Part shown: piece after piece, positions 18,013 to 27,867 of the stretch
How the letters are laid out: each line of letters starts with the position of its first letter
Numbering within the stretch: the stretch's first letter is position 1
Origin: Budvicia aquatica DSM 5075 = ATCC 35567
GTDB taxonomy: Bacteria > Pseudomonadota > Gammaproteobacteria > Enterobacterales > Enterobacteriaceae
Length of the DNA stretch: 64,000 nucleotides
Assembly (NCBI RefSeq): GCF_000427805.1
Contig: NZ_KE386588.1
Location: 177,881-241,880, forward strand
Direction of reading: 5' to 3'
The notes under the pieces: generated by a model
The model's database searches: none
The model's input: only the letters and a program-made list of their open reading frames with translations
What the model was told of the DNA's origin: nothing
Program-made: the position numbers and the translations under genes

Positions 18013-18345
18013 TCACTTAATTGTCTGAAAACTCTCATCCCACAATTTCAGCCTCTTAACGCCAGCGATAAGCTTTTCGAATTCTTCCTCAGACATATCA
18101 GCCACCTCAAAGATCAACACATGAAACCATGGATTAGCATGGCTGCTGTCAATGTCGATCCGACAACCACGTTCAATATCTTCGATGCCACAAATTTCAC
18201 CCAGGGTATATACCAGTTCATCACCGGCATCATCGAAATTACCATGGCCGTATATGCTTTCGATTTGGGACAGAGGGATATAGATTGTGCGCCAATGCTG
18301 TGTGCCGAGTTGCGACAAATATTTGCTCTTAGAAGCTTTTATCAT
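18013..18345 (-). CDS. Hypothetical acidic protein
   Basis: A 110-residue soluble protein with many acidic residues and few lysines in its second half. No family is recognised. The reading frame is intact and starts with ATG after a weak GGCGAG. It lies on the same strand as the 901-residue gene, 215 bases upstream, and is separated from guaA by the guaA terminator. Size and acidity are like many immunity or antitoxin proteins, but there is no direct evidence. Confidence 0.55.
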   Translation of the reverse strand: MIKASKSKYLSQLGTQHWRTIYIPLSQIESIYGHGNFDDAGDELVYTLGEICGIEDIERGCRIDIDSSHANPWFHVLIFEVADMSEEEFEKLIAGVKRLKLWDESFQTIK

Positions 18346-18372
18346 TCAGATAACTCGCCAATGATGTGACAC

Positions 18373-18410
18373 AAATAAAAAAACCCAGATAATCCATCGA
18401 TTAATCTGGG
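18373..18410 (-). terminator. Terminator of guaA
   Basis: CCCAGAT (18384-18390) pairs with ATCTGGG (18404-18410), with further A/T pairs inside. On the minus strand the stem is followed by a run of seven T. Confidence 0.85.
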
Positions 18411-18446
18411 CATGATATCAACTAGCCTTTTATGGGAACTAGGGTC

Positions 18447-20024
18447 TTATTCCCACTCAATCGTCGCCGGTGGTTTACCGCTAATATCATAAACCACACG
18501 AGAAATACCGTTCACTTCGTTAATGATCCGGTTAGAAACACGGCCTAAGAAGTCATACGGTAAATGAGCCCAATGCGCGGTCATAAAGTCGATAGTCTCG
18601 ACTGCGCGCAGTGAAACAACCCAGTCATACTTACGGCCATCGCCCATTACGCCAACGGAACGCACCGGCAAGAATACGGTGAACGCCTGACTGACTTTAT
18701 TATACAGATCGGCTTTATGCAGCTCTTCAATAAAGATCGCATCAGCACGGCGCAGTAAGTCGCAATACTCTTTCTTCACTTCACCCAGAACGCGAACCCC
18801 TAAACCCGGGCCCGGGAACGGATGGCGATACAGCATGTCGTACGGCAGGCCTAGCTCCAGACCAATCTTACGCACTTCGTCTTTAAACAGCTCTTTTAAT
18901 GGCTCAACCAGGCCCATCTTCATTTCAGCCGGTAAGCCACCAACGTTATGGTGAGATTTAATCACATGAGCTTTACCGGTTGCAGAAGCAGCAGACTCGA
19001 TAACATCAGGATAAATCGTGCCCTGAGCCAGCCACTTAACGTTAGTCTGCTTAGTTGCCTGCTCATCAAAGACTTCAACAAAAACCCGACCGATAGTTTT
19101 ACGCTTAGCTTCAGGCTCATCAATGCCGGCTAAAGCACTCAGAAAGCGCTGTTCAGCTTCAACATGAATAATGTTCAGACCAAAGCGATCGCCGAACATC
19201 TCCATCACTTGGTTTGCTTCATTCAGGCGCAGTAGGCCATTATCAACAAACACGCAGGTCAGGCGGTTACCGATAGCACGGTGTAATAGCATGGCGGTAA
19301 CCGAAGAGTCGACACCACCAGACAAACCAAGAATGACCTGATCTTCACCCACCTGCTCGCGAATGCGCTCAATAGCATCATCAATAATCGTAGCCGGGGT
19401 CCAAAGGGCTTCACATCCGCAGATATCAAGCACAAAGCGCTTTAACAGGTTTAACCCCTGATGGGTATGGGTAACTTCCGGGTGGAACTGTATGCCATAG
19501 AAGTGTTTGTCTTCGTTGGCCATAATGGCAAACGGACAGGTATCGGTGCGGGCAATGGTTTTAAAACCGGCCGGAATAGCCGTCACTTTATCACCATGAC
19601 TCATCCAGACGTCAAGCTGAGGTTTGCCTTCAGCAGATAGCGCGTCCTGAATATCACGGACAAACTCGCTTTGTTCAACGATATCAACTTTAGCATAGCC
19701 AAACTCACGCTCAGTTGACCCCTGAACCTGACCGCCAAGCTGTACGGCCATGGTTTGCATACCATAGCAAATACCTAATACAGGAATGCCGGCATTGAAT
19801 ACATATTCCGGTGCGCGCGGGCTTCCGGCTTCAGTGGTGCTTTCAGGGCTACCGGAAAGAATAATACCGGTTGGTTGGAATTCACGAATTTGAGCTTCGC
19901 TCACGTCCCATGCCCATAGTTCACAATAAACACCGATTTCACGTACTCGGCGGGCAATTAATTGGGTGTATTGAGAACCAAAATCCAGAATTAGGATACG
20001 ATGCTTATGGATGTTTTTTGACAT
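18447..20024 (-). CDS. guaA: GMP synthase (glutamine-hydrolysing)
   Basis: 525 residues, the E. coli length when started at [16 protein letters not shown] (ATG at 20024); a longer in-frame start at 20063 adds 13 residues with no homologue. It converts XMP, glutamine and ATP to GMP. The N-terminal class I amidotransferase domain has GICYGMQ with the nucleophilic Cys86 and the HPEVTHT His. The ATP-pyrophosphatase domain has the P-loop LSGGVDSSV (about residues 235-243). The C-terminal dimerisation domain ends PPATIEWE. It follows guaB with 165 bases between, in the usual guaBA operon order. The 3' end of guaA is a known integration site for genomic islands. Confidence 0.98.
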   Translation of the reverse strand: MSKNIHKHRILILDFGSQYTQLIARRVREIGVYCELWAWDVSEAQIREFQPTGIILSGSPESTTEAGSPRAPEYVFNAGIPVLGICYGMQTMAVQLGGQVQGSTEREFGYAKVDIVEQSEFVRDIQDALSAEGKPQLDVWMSHGDKVTAIPAGFKTIARTDTCPFAIMANEDKHFYGIQFHPEVTHTHQGLNLLKRFVLDICGCEALWTPATIIDDAIERIREQVGEDQVILGLSGGVDSSVTAMLLHRAIGNRLTCVFVDNGLLRLNEANQVMEMFGDRFGLNIIHVEAEQRFLSALAGIDEPEAKRKTIGRVFVEVFDEQATKQTNVKWLAQGTIYPDVIESAASATGKAHVIKSHHNVGGLPAEMKMGLVEPLKELFKDEVRKIGLELGLPYDMLYRHPFPGPGLGVRVLGEVKKEYCDLLRRADAIFIEELHKADLYNKVSQAFTVFLPVRSVGVMGDGRKYDWVVSLRAVETIDFMTAHWAHLPYDFLGRVSNRIINEVNGISRVVYDISGKPPATIEWE

Positions 20025-20110
20025 GAATAGCTTTCCAAAAACTGTAGTGGGGGATCTGAGCACAGACCCGACTGGGAATTTTTCGGTATTATAACTGCGT
20101 TGGCAAAGAT

Positions 20111-20144
20111 TACGAGAGCTGAATCTGTTACTCAGACTCTCGTA
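20111..20144 (-). other. Hairpin between guaB and guaA
   Basis: TACGAGAGCTGA (20111-20122) can pair with TCAG-A-CTCTCGTA (20132-20144), with one bulge. No T-tract follows on the minus strand, so it looks like an mRNA-stabilising or processing hairpin rather than a terminator. Confidence 0.5.
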
Positions 20145-20189
20145 TCTTATCGATATTGCAAATATGGCTGATTTCAGAGGCTATCTGAA

Positions 20190-21653
20190 TTAGCCCATAC
20201 GGTAATTCGGTGATTCTTTAGTAATGGTCACATCGTGCACGTGGCTTTCCTGAATACCGGCACCGGTAATACGAACAAACTCAGCCTTGGTACGCAGATC
20301 GTCGATGGTCGGACAGCCGGTCAAGCCCATACATGAACGTAATCCGCCCATTTGCTGATGAATAATAACCTTCAGCAGGCCCTTATAAGCCACACGGCCT
20401 TCAATACCTTCAGGAACTAATTTATCTGCCGCGTTATCAGTCTGGAAATAACGGTCTGACGAACCTTTGGACATTGCACCTAAAGACCCCATTCCGCGGT
20501 ATGACTTAAATGAACGACCTTGATACAGCTCAATTTCACCCGGAGATTCTTCAGTACCGGCTAACATTGAACCAACCATAACGCAGGAGGCACCGGCAGC
20601 GATGGCTTTAGCGATATCACCGGAAAAACGGATACCACCGTCGGCAATGACCGGAATACCTAAATGGCCTACAGCATCAACCGCATCAGCGATTGCCGTA
20701 ATTTGCGGTACGCCTACGCCGGTAACAATACGGGTAGTACAGATAGAACCCGGGCCGATACCAACTTTAACCGCATTCACACCGGCTTCAACTAACGCCA
20801 GAGCGCCGGCAGAGGTGGCGACGTTACCACCAATAATTTGCAGGTCAGGATAGGCGGCGCGAGTTTCACGAATACGCTGTAAAACGCCTTCGGAGTGACC
20901 GTGAGAAGAGTCAATCAGTAACACATCAACACCAGCTTCAACCAGCGCAGCAACGCGCTCTTCATTGCCGCCACCGGCACCGACAGCAGCACCAACGCGC
21001 AAACGACCGTGTTCATCCTTACAGGCATTCGGTTTGCGTTCTGCTTTTTGAAAGTCTTTAACCGTGATCATGCCGCACAGATGGAACTGATCATCAATAA
21101 CCAGCGCTTTCTCTACGCGTTTTTCATGCATTTTCTGGAATACAACTTCACGGGTTTCACCCTCTTTTACCGTCACCAGATTTGCTTTCTGGGTCATCAG
21201 CGCGCTGACAGGTAAATCAAGATCGGTGACGAAACGTACGTCACGGCCGGTAATAATACCAACCAGCTCGTTATTTTCGCCAACCACCGGATAACCGGCA
21301 AAACCGTTAATCACCGCCAGTTCTTTAACTTCACGAACGGTAGTGTCAGGCGTCACGGTAATAGGATCGGTTACGATGCCGCTTTCATGTCTTTTCACCC
21401 GGCGAACTTCTTCAGCCTGGCGTTCAATCGACATATTTTTGTGGATAAAACCGATTCCACCTTCCTGAGCCAGAGCAATAGCTAAACTGGCCTCAGTTAC
21501 GGTGTCCATCGCTGCTGAAAGCATAGGAATATTTAAACGAATTGTTGAGGTCAACATCGTCGATAATTCAGCAGTATTTGGTAGCACGGACGAGTGGGCA
21601 GGAACTAATAGAACATCATCAAATGTTAGGGCTTCTTTAGCGATACGTAGCAT
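20190..21653 (-). CDS. guaB: IMP dehydrogenase
   Basis: 487 residues, close to the E. coli enzyme. It oxidises IMP to XMP with NAD+, the first committed step to GMP. The barrel is interrupted by two CBS domains (about residues 93-205), as normal. The catalytic loop is [11 protein letters not shown] with Cys about 305, and the flap region [10 protein letters not shown] is intact. First gene of the guaBA operon; a TATAAT lies upstream at 21705-21710. Confidence 0.98.
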   Translation of the reverse strand: MLRIAKEALTFDDVLLVPAHSSVLPNTAELSTMLTSTIRLNIPMLSAAMDTVTEASLAIALAQEGGIGFIHKNMSIERQAEEVRRVKRHESGIVTDPITVTPDTTVREVKELAVINGFAGYPVVGENNELVGIITGRDVRFVTDLDLPVSALMTQKANLVTVKEGETREVVFQKMHEKRVEKALVIDDQFHLCGMITVKDFQKAERKPNACKDEHGRLRVGAAVGAGGGNEERVAALVEAGVDVLLIDSSHGHSEGVLQRIRETRAAYPDLQIIGGNVATSAGALALVEAGVNAVKVGIGPGSICTTRIVTGVGVPQITAIADAVDAVGHLGIPVIADGGIRFSGDIAKAIAAGASCVMVGSMLAGTEESPGEIELYQGRSFKSYRGMGSLGAMSKGSSDRYFQTDNAADKLVPEGIEGRVAYKGLLKVIIHQQMGGLRSCMGLTGCPTIDDLRTKAEFVRITGAGIQESHVHDVTITKESPNYRMG

Positions 21654-21704
21654 GGCAATATCTCACCGACAGTGGGTTGGAAACAGATAAAATATTGCAG
21701 TGGC

Positions 21705-21710
21705 ATTATA
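21705..21710 (-). promoter_or_regulatory. Probable guaB -10 element
   Basis: On the minus strand this reads TATAAT, 51 bases before the guaB ATG. The -35 region is poor. The bases after the -10 (GCCACTGC) are fairly GC-rich, as expected for a growth-rate controlled promoter. No PurR box was recognised. Confidence 0.45.
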
Positions 21711-21753
21711 CAGAGCCATGCCCCTTGCCGCCACTCATTTTTAAAAATAATAC

Positions 21754-21781
21754 TTGATTAGCCTGTACACCTATGTAGTAT
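21754..21781 (+). promoter_or_regulatory. Candidate xseA promoter
   Basis: TTGATT (21754-21759) and TAGTAT (21776-21781) with a 16-base spacer, 41 bases upstream of the xseA ATG. Confidence 0.35.
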
Positions 21782-21822
21782 CGAAAGATTAAGTCTTTGT
21801 TTTAGAGTTTGATCTCCGTCAC

Positions 21823-23178
21823 ATGTCACTACCTACATCACCACCAATTTTTACTGTAAGCCGCCTTAATCAGACGGTCCGCCAACTGTTGGAAATGGAA
21901 ATGGGTCAGATATGGCTTTCGGCCGAAATATCAAACTTATCCCAGCCCTCTTCCGGCCACTGGTATTTCACCCTGAAAGATGACCGAGCTCAGGTTCGCT
22001 GCGCTATGTTTCGTACTGCTAACCGAAAAACCACCTTCCAACCTCAAAATGGCCAGCAGGTTTTAGTTCGGGCAACCATAACGCTGTATGAACCACGCGG
22101 TGACTATCAGATTATTGCTGAAAGTATGCAACCGGCCGGAGACGGCCTGCTACAACAGCGCTTTGAGCAGCTAAAACAAAGATTGTCTGATGAAGGGTTA
22201 TTCGACCAGCAGCGCAAGCGCCCTCTCCCTTCTCCGGCGGCCTGTATCGGAGTAATTACATCAAAATCCGGTGCGGCACTACATGACATTTTGCAGATTC
22301 TTCGCCGTCGCGACCCTTCACTGCCGGTCATTATCTATCCGACCGCCGTTCAGGGCACCGATGCCATTATGCAGATAGTCAAAGCCATTGAGCTGGCTAA
22401 TCAACGTAATGAATGCGATGTATTAATCGTTGGCCGAGGCGGAGGGTCGTTAGAAGACCTGTGGTGTTTTAACGAAGAGCTGGTCATCAGAGCCATCTTT
22501 AACAGTAAAATTCCGATAGTCAGCGCCGTCGGCCATGAAACTGATGTGACCATTGCTGACTTTGTTGCCGACCTTCGGGCACCTACGCCGTCGGCCGCGG
22601 CTGAAATGGTCAGCCGTAATCAGGTCGAACTGGTACGCCGCTTACAAACCCAGCAACAGCGTTTAGAAATGGCGATGGACTACTATCTTTCTCGTCAGCA
22701 TCAAATCATTAACCGTTTAGACAGTCGGTTACAGCAGCAACACCCCCAACTACGCCTGTCACGCCAGCAAACTGCACTGTTAAAATTACACAATCGACTG
22801 GAAGATGGCATTCAAACCCAGCTACGGCTAAAGAGTCGCCAATCTGAACGCTTACAACAGCGTTTAATCCAGACTCAGCCACAGGCACGTGTTCATCGTT
22901 ACCAGCAGTTGCTTCAGCAGCGCCAATATCAGCTTCAGCAAGCCTTAGAACGCCAGATGAATGCGGCTAAACAGCGCTTTAGCATTAGCTATTCACAGCT
23001 AGAAGCCGTTAGCCCGTTAGCCACGCTGGCCAGAGGCTATAGCGTCACCAGTGCGCCGGACGGAAGCGCGCTGAAAAAGACCAAACAGGTTAAAGTCGGT
23101 GATGTGTTAAAAACCCGCCTGAGCGACGGATGGGTAGAAAGCAGCGTCAGCAATATCAAAAAATCCGCACAGCTTTAG
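21823..23178 (+). CDS. xseA: Exodeoxyribonuclease VII large subunit
   Basis: 451 residues against 456 in E. coli. It is the catalytic subunit of exonuclease VII, which degrades single-stranded DNA with XseB (not in this window). The N-terminal OB-fold starts [15 protein letters not shown]; the catalytic core contains [16 protein letters not shown] and [11 protein letters not shown] near residues 205-215; the following long coiled coil (about residues 265-385) is rich in Gln, Arg and Leu. The C-terminal [13 protein letters not shown] motif is present. Divergent from guaB, as in E. coli. Confidence 0.97.
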   Translation: MSLPTSPPIFTVSRLNQTVRQLLEMEMGQIWLSAEISNLSQPSSGHWYFTLKDDRAQVRCAMFRTANRKTTFQPQNGQQVLVRATITLYEPRGDYQIIAESMQPAGDGLLQQRFEQLKQRLSDEGLFDQQRKRPLPSPAACIGVITSKSGAALHDILQILRRRDPSLPVIIYPTAVQGTDAIMQIVKAIELANQRNECDVLIVGRGGGSLEDLWCFNEELVIRAIFNSKIPIVSAVGHETDVTIADFVADLRAPTPSAAAEMVSRNQVELVRRLQTQQQRLEMAMDYYLSRQHQIINRLDSRLQQQHPQLRLSRQQTALLKLHNRLEDGIQTQLRLKSRQSERLQQRLIQTQPQARVHRYQQLLQQRQYQLQQALERQMNAAKQRFSISYSQLEAVSPLATLARGYSVTSAPDGSALKKTKQVKVGDVLKTRLSDGWVESSVSNIKKSAQL

Positions 23179-23182
23179 TCAT

Positions 23183-23219
23183 ACAAAAAAAGCGAACCGT
23201 TGAATAAAAACGGTTCGCT
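23183..23219 (-). terminator. Terminator of the HSP90/TPR operon, convergent with xseA
   Basis: AGCGAACCGTT (23191-23201) pairs with AACGGTTCGCT (23209-23219). On the minus strand seven T follow; on the plus strand there is no T-tract. Confidence 0.8.
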
Positions 23220-23260
23220 CGATCAACAGAACATTCAACAGAACATATAAGCCAAATAGA

Positions 23261-25576
23261 TTATAAGCCGTAGCGCTCAATCAATCCCCGATGCCGCTCA
23301 ACATCGGGGGCATCTGCTTTCTCTGCCAACGTAAACCAACACCAATCGTGCTGCCAGCTTTCTGTCAGTTCTAGCAGCTTGGCATTGATTTCTGCAGCAG
23401 TTACATTCGCTGGGGCAGCCAGATAAAAATAGATGCCGTTTAGTGGTTCGGCTTCAGGATTCTGTGCATCGGTTAGCTGGTATTCTGTCGAACTTCTGAC
23501 CCGAATTTGCCAGCCAAGCTGCTCAATGGCATCAACAAAATCTTGGTATTGTTCTTCGCTTGGCATAACACCATCAATAAACCAGCTATCACCATAATTC
23601 CCACGTTTTAGAGTGTGTACCACTCGATACACTGCGGTGTACTCTTTACGCTGTTCTTCATCCTCCGGGGGTGTTTCTAACATGCCGGCATCAATCACCA
23701 CCACATCACCGTAGCATTGGCTATTATTCGGCGCGGCCAGTTGCAGTACTTTAGCCGTTACAGGGCCAATAAATTGACCGTAGTATTCAACCTCATCGTC
23801 ACGATCGTCCATGCGTAAACGAACCCAGCCCCAATCTTCATTAATTTCCCCTTCTCCCGGAGTCAATTTAATATCGATTTTTTCGGCCGTTTCACGAACA
23901 AGATCCCACTGTTCTGCCGCGCTGGCGGCGGTCATCAGATCCCAAAGAATATTCCTTGGCTCATCCGTTTGCTCAACCAATTGCTGATAACACTCGATGG
24001 CCTGTTGAAATAGTTTTTGCTGCATTGACACTTCAGCCAGCATCATCCTCGGGCCTCGATATTCAGGAACGACGTCAATCATCTGCTTACATAGCCGTTC
24101 AACTTCCGGCCAATTGGCCTGATGCTGAGCCTGTTTAATTCGGCACCAGAGTGCAACTGCCGGTAAGGTTGGCTGATAGGCATCGGCTAGGCGAACGATT
24201 TCCGACTGGCTCGAAGGATCGGACTTTTCATCCAGTAAAATATCCAGCAGCCGGTAGGCTAGCACTGATTCTACGGACAGATGAGTCTCAACAAATGTCC
24301 AAAGCACTGATTTAGCCTGAGCAACGGCACCACAGGCCACCAAAGCCGATGACGCCATCTCAATCAACTCTTCATCGTCAGGGCGCGCCAAAGTGGCCTG
24401 TAATAACCACTCCGCCTCCTCTTCCGGATTACGCGATTCACCTTCGCCAGCCCGCTGCTCCAACCAAGCTAATAGTTGATCGGCAGCCACCGGTAAAGAT
24501 GAATTATCGTTCGTCTGATCGATAGATAGCTTCAGGCTATCTAATAACAGATCGGCTCCGCGAACCTTATTTAACTTAGGCAAATGCTGATAAGCAACAT
24601 CCAGAGAACGTCGTGCCGTCCAGACTGCACCACGGGCTAGAGCAAGTTTTGCATGCCAAACGGCCAGCGTAATAGTGTGGCGGTGAGCGCCAACCTGACT
24701 AACATGGTCTAACATTTTTTGGATCAGACGGCCTAACTGCCAGTTATTTCTTTCCGATGAGTTATTCAGCAGTAGTTTACTGGCATCCACCCAGTCCATA
24801 TAAAATTCAGGCACCAAGTCTGACCATGCCGGAATCGCCTCCATAGCCTCTTCATCACGACCTAATCCTGCCAAACACCGTGCCTTTAATAAACTACGAA
24901 ACTGGTTATTCTTCTGCCATTGATAGGTCTTAGCCAGCTCATCGGTGCGATCAAATAGTTCCATCGCCTCAGAATAGCGCCCCATATTTAGCAGGGTTTT
25001 GATCTGGAAGTTATGGATAGACAGGCAGTCGTCTGCCGTCGTGGAGGTGATTTTCTCTTCCTGCTGTTGTAAAAATGCCAGCGCATCATCTGGCCGATCG
25101 TCGTCAAGCAGGGCCTCGGCGTATTCACAGGACAGACAGTGAAAACAGTTCCAACTGGCATCAATTCTGGCCAACGTCTCTTCACATACCGCAATTCGTT
25201 CATCAACCCAGCCTGGGCCATCAATATTGGCATAGCAGCCGGATAAATCTTGAGTAACGCATACTGACTGCGGGCACTCCATGGTTTCCGGGCGATGAGC
25301 AAACTCAAATAGCTCAACGGAAGTAGCCAGTGCAGATTCCCCCTCAAGCCGGCTACCTACCCGATTACGTAAATGCCAGTGCCGGACAAACACTTCCAGC
25401 CATGGATTCTTCAGGCTGCGGCTCAGGGCGAGTACTTCTGGAAATAAAGCGTCCGCTTTATCAATATTCAGCTCTGCGACGTCATCGGTAAATCGGTCAA
25501 TAATTCGGGCCGCCTCGCCTTGTCCGGCCTCTTTTAAATCATCTTCTAATTTATTAACCCAGTTCCAAATATCCAT
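23261..25576 (-). CDS. Tetratricopeptide-repeat protein paired with an HSP90-family ATPase
   Basis: A 771-residue acidic protein. Residues about 130-600 are helical repeats of TPR type, for example ALAFLQQQEEKI and MLAEVSMQQKLFQQAIECYQ. The last 160 residues form a different, mixed domain that ends ERHRGLIERYGL. No signal peptide. AAAGGA precedes the ATG. The stop-to-start distance from the HSP90-like gene is 72 bases, so they are likely co-transcribed. In eukaryotes TPR proteins are HSP90 co-chaperones through an MEEVD tail; the partner here lacks that tail, so any contact must differ. Function otherwise unknown. Confidence 0.75.
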   Translation of the reverse strand: MDIWNWVNKLEDDLKEAGQGEAARIIDRFTDDVAELNIDKADALFPEVLALSRSLKNPWLEVFVRHWHLRNRVGSRLEGESALATSVELFEFAHRPETMECPQSVCVTQDLSGCYANIDGPGWVDERIAVCEETLARIDASWNCFHCLSCEYAEALLDDDRPDDALAFLQQQEEKITSTTADDCLSIHNFQIKTLLNMGRYSEAMELFDRTDELAKTYQWQKNNQFRSLLKARCLAGLGRDEEAMEAIPAWSDLVPEFYMDWVDASKLLLNNSSERNNWQLGRLIQKMLDHVSQVGAHRHTITLAVWHAKLALARGAVWTARRSLDVAYQHLPKLNKVRGADLLLDSLKLSIDQTNDNSSLPVAADQLLAWLEQRAGEGESRNPEEEAEWLLQATLARPDDEELIEMASSALVACGAVAQAKSVLWTFVETHLSVESVLAYRLLDILLDEKSDPSSQSEIVRLADAYQPTLPAVALWCRIKQAQHQANWPEVERLCKQMIDVVPEYRGPRMMLAEVSMQQKLFQQAIECYQQLVEQTDEPRNILWDLMTAASAAEQWDLVRETAEKIDIKLTPGEGEINEDWGWVRLRMDDRDDEVEYYGQFIGPVTAKVLQLAAPNNSQCYGDVVVIDAGMLETPPEDEEQRKEYTAVYRVVHTLKRGNYGDSWFIDGVMPSEEQYQDFVDAIEQLGWQIRVRSSTEYQLTDAQNPEAEPLNGIYFYLAAPANVTAAEINAKLLELTESWQHDWCWFTLAEKADAPDVERHRGLIERYGL

Positions 25577-25648
25577 TTGTCATCCTTTATAATTTTTATT
25601 TTATACCCGCACGGCCGGGCACTACGCGATTAGCAAAATAGCGAGTAT

Positions 25649-27529
25649 CTACTCACTCTCACCGTTTTCTGTTACCCGGCCACCCGATCGGGCCAGCATC
25701 TGTGGAATCAGTTGGCTAAAATCAGACAGGGCAGAGTTAAGGGCCATCGCCTGCGTCTGGCTACCGCGGCTCGACATAATCACTTTCAGCGCCTTCAGCA
25801 TACGGGCTGCATCATTCAAGCCAACATGATGAGTACGGAACCCTTCCAGTAATGCATTCACCGCCGGATTGTTAAGATTCACATAAAGCTGCCGGGTATT
25901 GGTGGCGCTGATTTTTGCCGTGAATTGTCGGGCTAAATGCAGGGCGGCGATCGATACTCGCTTATCGGTTTCATCGTCTTCAAGACGCTTCTTCAGCTCT
26001 GCTTCGCGGTCATGAACCACCACCAGCGGCAATTCAACCGGTTCAAAGCGTGAGGTTATAAGCTTCTCTCCGTCACCCAATACCGAAAGTAACCACTCAC
26101 TTTCGTTAATTGGTAAATCATCGAGTTTAAACAGTTGCTTGTTACCGGCATTGGTACCCAACTCAACCAACTGACAGCCTTTTGCCGTCGCCCAGCGCCG
26201 TAAAAATGGCACTACCGCATAGCGATCGCCATAGGCTACCGGTACCCCCAAAGCCTGAAACAGGGTTTCTTCAAATCCTTCTTTGGCATCCAGAATCACA
26301 TGGATAGCCCCTTTGGAACGCAAATCTTGAGCACGCAGATCGCCTTGCGAAGTCGGCACTTTGATAGTATCGATTAACAGGTCAAACAAACGTTCATCGC
26401 ACAATGAGGCGCCGAGCAGGGTTTCATTATGACGAACAATAATACGCCGCCAAACCTCTGGCTGCCTGCGTGAAATCTCTGCCAAACCGGTAATCAGTGA
26501 TTCACTCAGGGCATATTGAACGGCTGAATAGTGGCTATCACGCTGAAGATCTTCACGGCTGGCTGTTGGTGTCAGCTTATTAGATTCAATCACTCCACCA
26601 ATAAATCCGGCCCAGGGCGGTAATAAATCTCGCGCATCATCGTCCAGTAGCATGCCACGCAGAAAAATAGACAGATTGCGATTATCACTGGTACCGTAAG
26701 TCGAGCCATCCTGCACCCAAAGCATACCAATGGCATCGCTTTTTCCATCCGGAACAACAGGTACGGTGCAAATAGGTTCAAAGTTTTGTTCAAACCGGGC
26801 GGCAAACTCAATGCGTAACCGCCGATCCTGAATAGGATGCACAGCAATATCGCCATCCCTGCGCCATGGCGGCATATCCGGATTAACCGGAGTTAAATTT
26901 TGGCCAATAAAGATCGGTTCACGTAATAGAACACAATAACGGCTCAGGATATCGTTCAGCACTTTTTCATTAGCCAGATGGCTAAATTCATCACGTAATA
27001 GCAGCGTAACCTCAGTCCCGATCTCACGGCAGTTCACCGGTTCGGTAGAGTATTTCTCACCGTTCGCTGAGCGATAACGCCAACCTTGCTGCGGGTTTTG
27101 ATAGGATGTGGTGGTTACCATTACCTGTTTTGCCAGCACAAAGGCAGACAAGAAACCCAGCCCGAACATCCCGATCAATCCGGTGTCATTATCTTGCTGA
27201 CGTAATGTACGGGTATAGCCAACCCCGACCGTTGCTAAATAAGCATGAATTTCATCTTCAGTCAGCCCGGCACCATTATCAATAATACGAATCAGGCCAT
27301 TTTTAGCATCGCCAATAACCTGAATGCGCCCGGTATCAGGCTGGCCGGCATGCTCAAGGCGACGACGAATAATGGAGTCATGTGCATTCTGTACCAGCTC
27401 GCGCAAAGCCACCATGGGCGTAGAATAAAGATGTTTACTCAGTACCTGCATTAATCCACTAAGGTCAACGCCGGCAGAGCAAAACTGGGCGGTTACTGAA
27501 GGGTCTTGGGAAAATGAAGAATTATCCAT
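25649..27529 (-). CDS. HSP90-family protein (not HtpG), GHKL ATPase
   Basis: 626 residues. The N-terminal ATP-binding domain has ELVQNAHDS (Glu44, Asn48), IDNGAGLT (Asp84, Gly86) and GMFGLGFLSAF near residue 120, so all GHKL motifs are intact. A middle domain follows with a recognisable catalytic-loop region; the C-terminal part is divergent and ends in polar sequence without MEEVD. It resembles the HSP90-family group annotated separately from HtpG. E. coli has no gene at this position between yfgJ and xseA. Predicted role: an ATP-driven chaperone or scaffold acting with the downstream TPR protein. Confidence 0.85.
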   Translation of the reverse strand: MDNSSFSQDPSVTAQFCSAGVDLSGLMQVLSKHLYSTPMVALRELVQNAHDSIIRRRLEHAGQPDTGRIQVIGDAKNGLIRIIDNGAGLTEDEIHAYLATVGVGYTRTLRQQDNDTGLIGMFGLGFLSAFVLAKQVMVTTTSYQNPQQGWRYRSANGEKYSTEPVNCREIGTEVTLLLRDEFSHLANEKVLNDILSRYCVLLREPIFIGQNLTPVNPDMPPWRRDGDIAVHPIQDRRLRIEFAARFEQNFEPICTVPVVPDGKSDAIGMLWVQDGSTYGTSDNRNLSIFLRGMLLDDDARDLLPPWAGFIGGVIESNKLTPTASREDLQRDSHYSAVQYALSESLITGLAEISRRQPEVWRRIIVRHNETLLGASLCDERLFDLLIDTIKVPTSQGDLRAQDLRSKGAIHVILDAKEGFEETLFQALGVPVAYGDRYAVVPFLRRWATAKGCQLVELGTNAGNKQLFKLDDLPINESEWLLSVLGDGEKLITSRFEPVELPLVVVHDREAELKKRLEDDETDKRVSIAALHLARQFTAKISATNTRQLYVNLNNPAVNALLEGFRTHHVGLNDAARMLKALKVIMSSRGSQTQAMALNSALSDFSQLIPQMLARSGGRVTENGESE

Positions 27530-27627
27530 ATAAGCGTTTTATGATCCTGAATATATTGTAGCGACTAACCATGCCATCGCCGGTAAAACCGTTTGGCCGG
27601 CCTTAAATTCATCATGCTGATAATCAA

Positions 27628-27855
27628 TTATTCTTGTTCAACATAGATAAAGTGAAGCCTTTTCTTTGATACCAGCCCGTGCCCGTGCTGACAAAAGTAA
27701 TCAACTGCACCACAGGCCTGCATTTTTTCTAGTGGCTTGTTGCACTCCGGGCATGGAGCTACTTGTAGATAGCCTTTATCACAGGTTGCACAATGATAAA
27801 TATTACCCTGCTGCCATAACAACGTCTGGTGACATTGTGGACAAAATACGTCCAT
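27628..27855 (-). CDS. yfgJ: Zinc-ribbon protein YfgJ
   Basis: 75 residues with paired CxxC knuckles: Cys5/Cys8, Cys22/Cys25 and Cys35/Cys38. The C-terminal CGAVDYFCQHGHGLVSKKR is nearly the same as in E. coli YfgJ. It is a small zinc-ribbon protein of unknown function. In E. coli it lies between xseA and der; here other genes have entered on both sides. The AEC transporter gene ends 12 bases upstream. Confidence 0.92.
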   Translation of the reverse strand: MDVFCPQCHQTLLWQQGNIYHCATCDKGYLQVAPCPECNKPLEKMQACGAVDYFCQHGHGLVSKKRLHFIYVEQE

Positions 27856-27867
27856 TTGATTCTCCCG

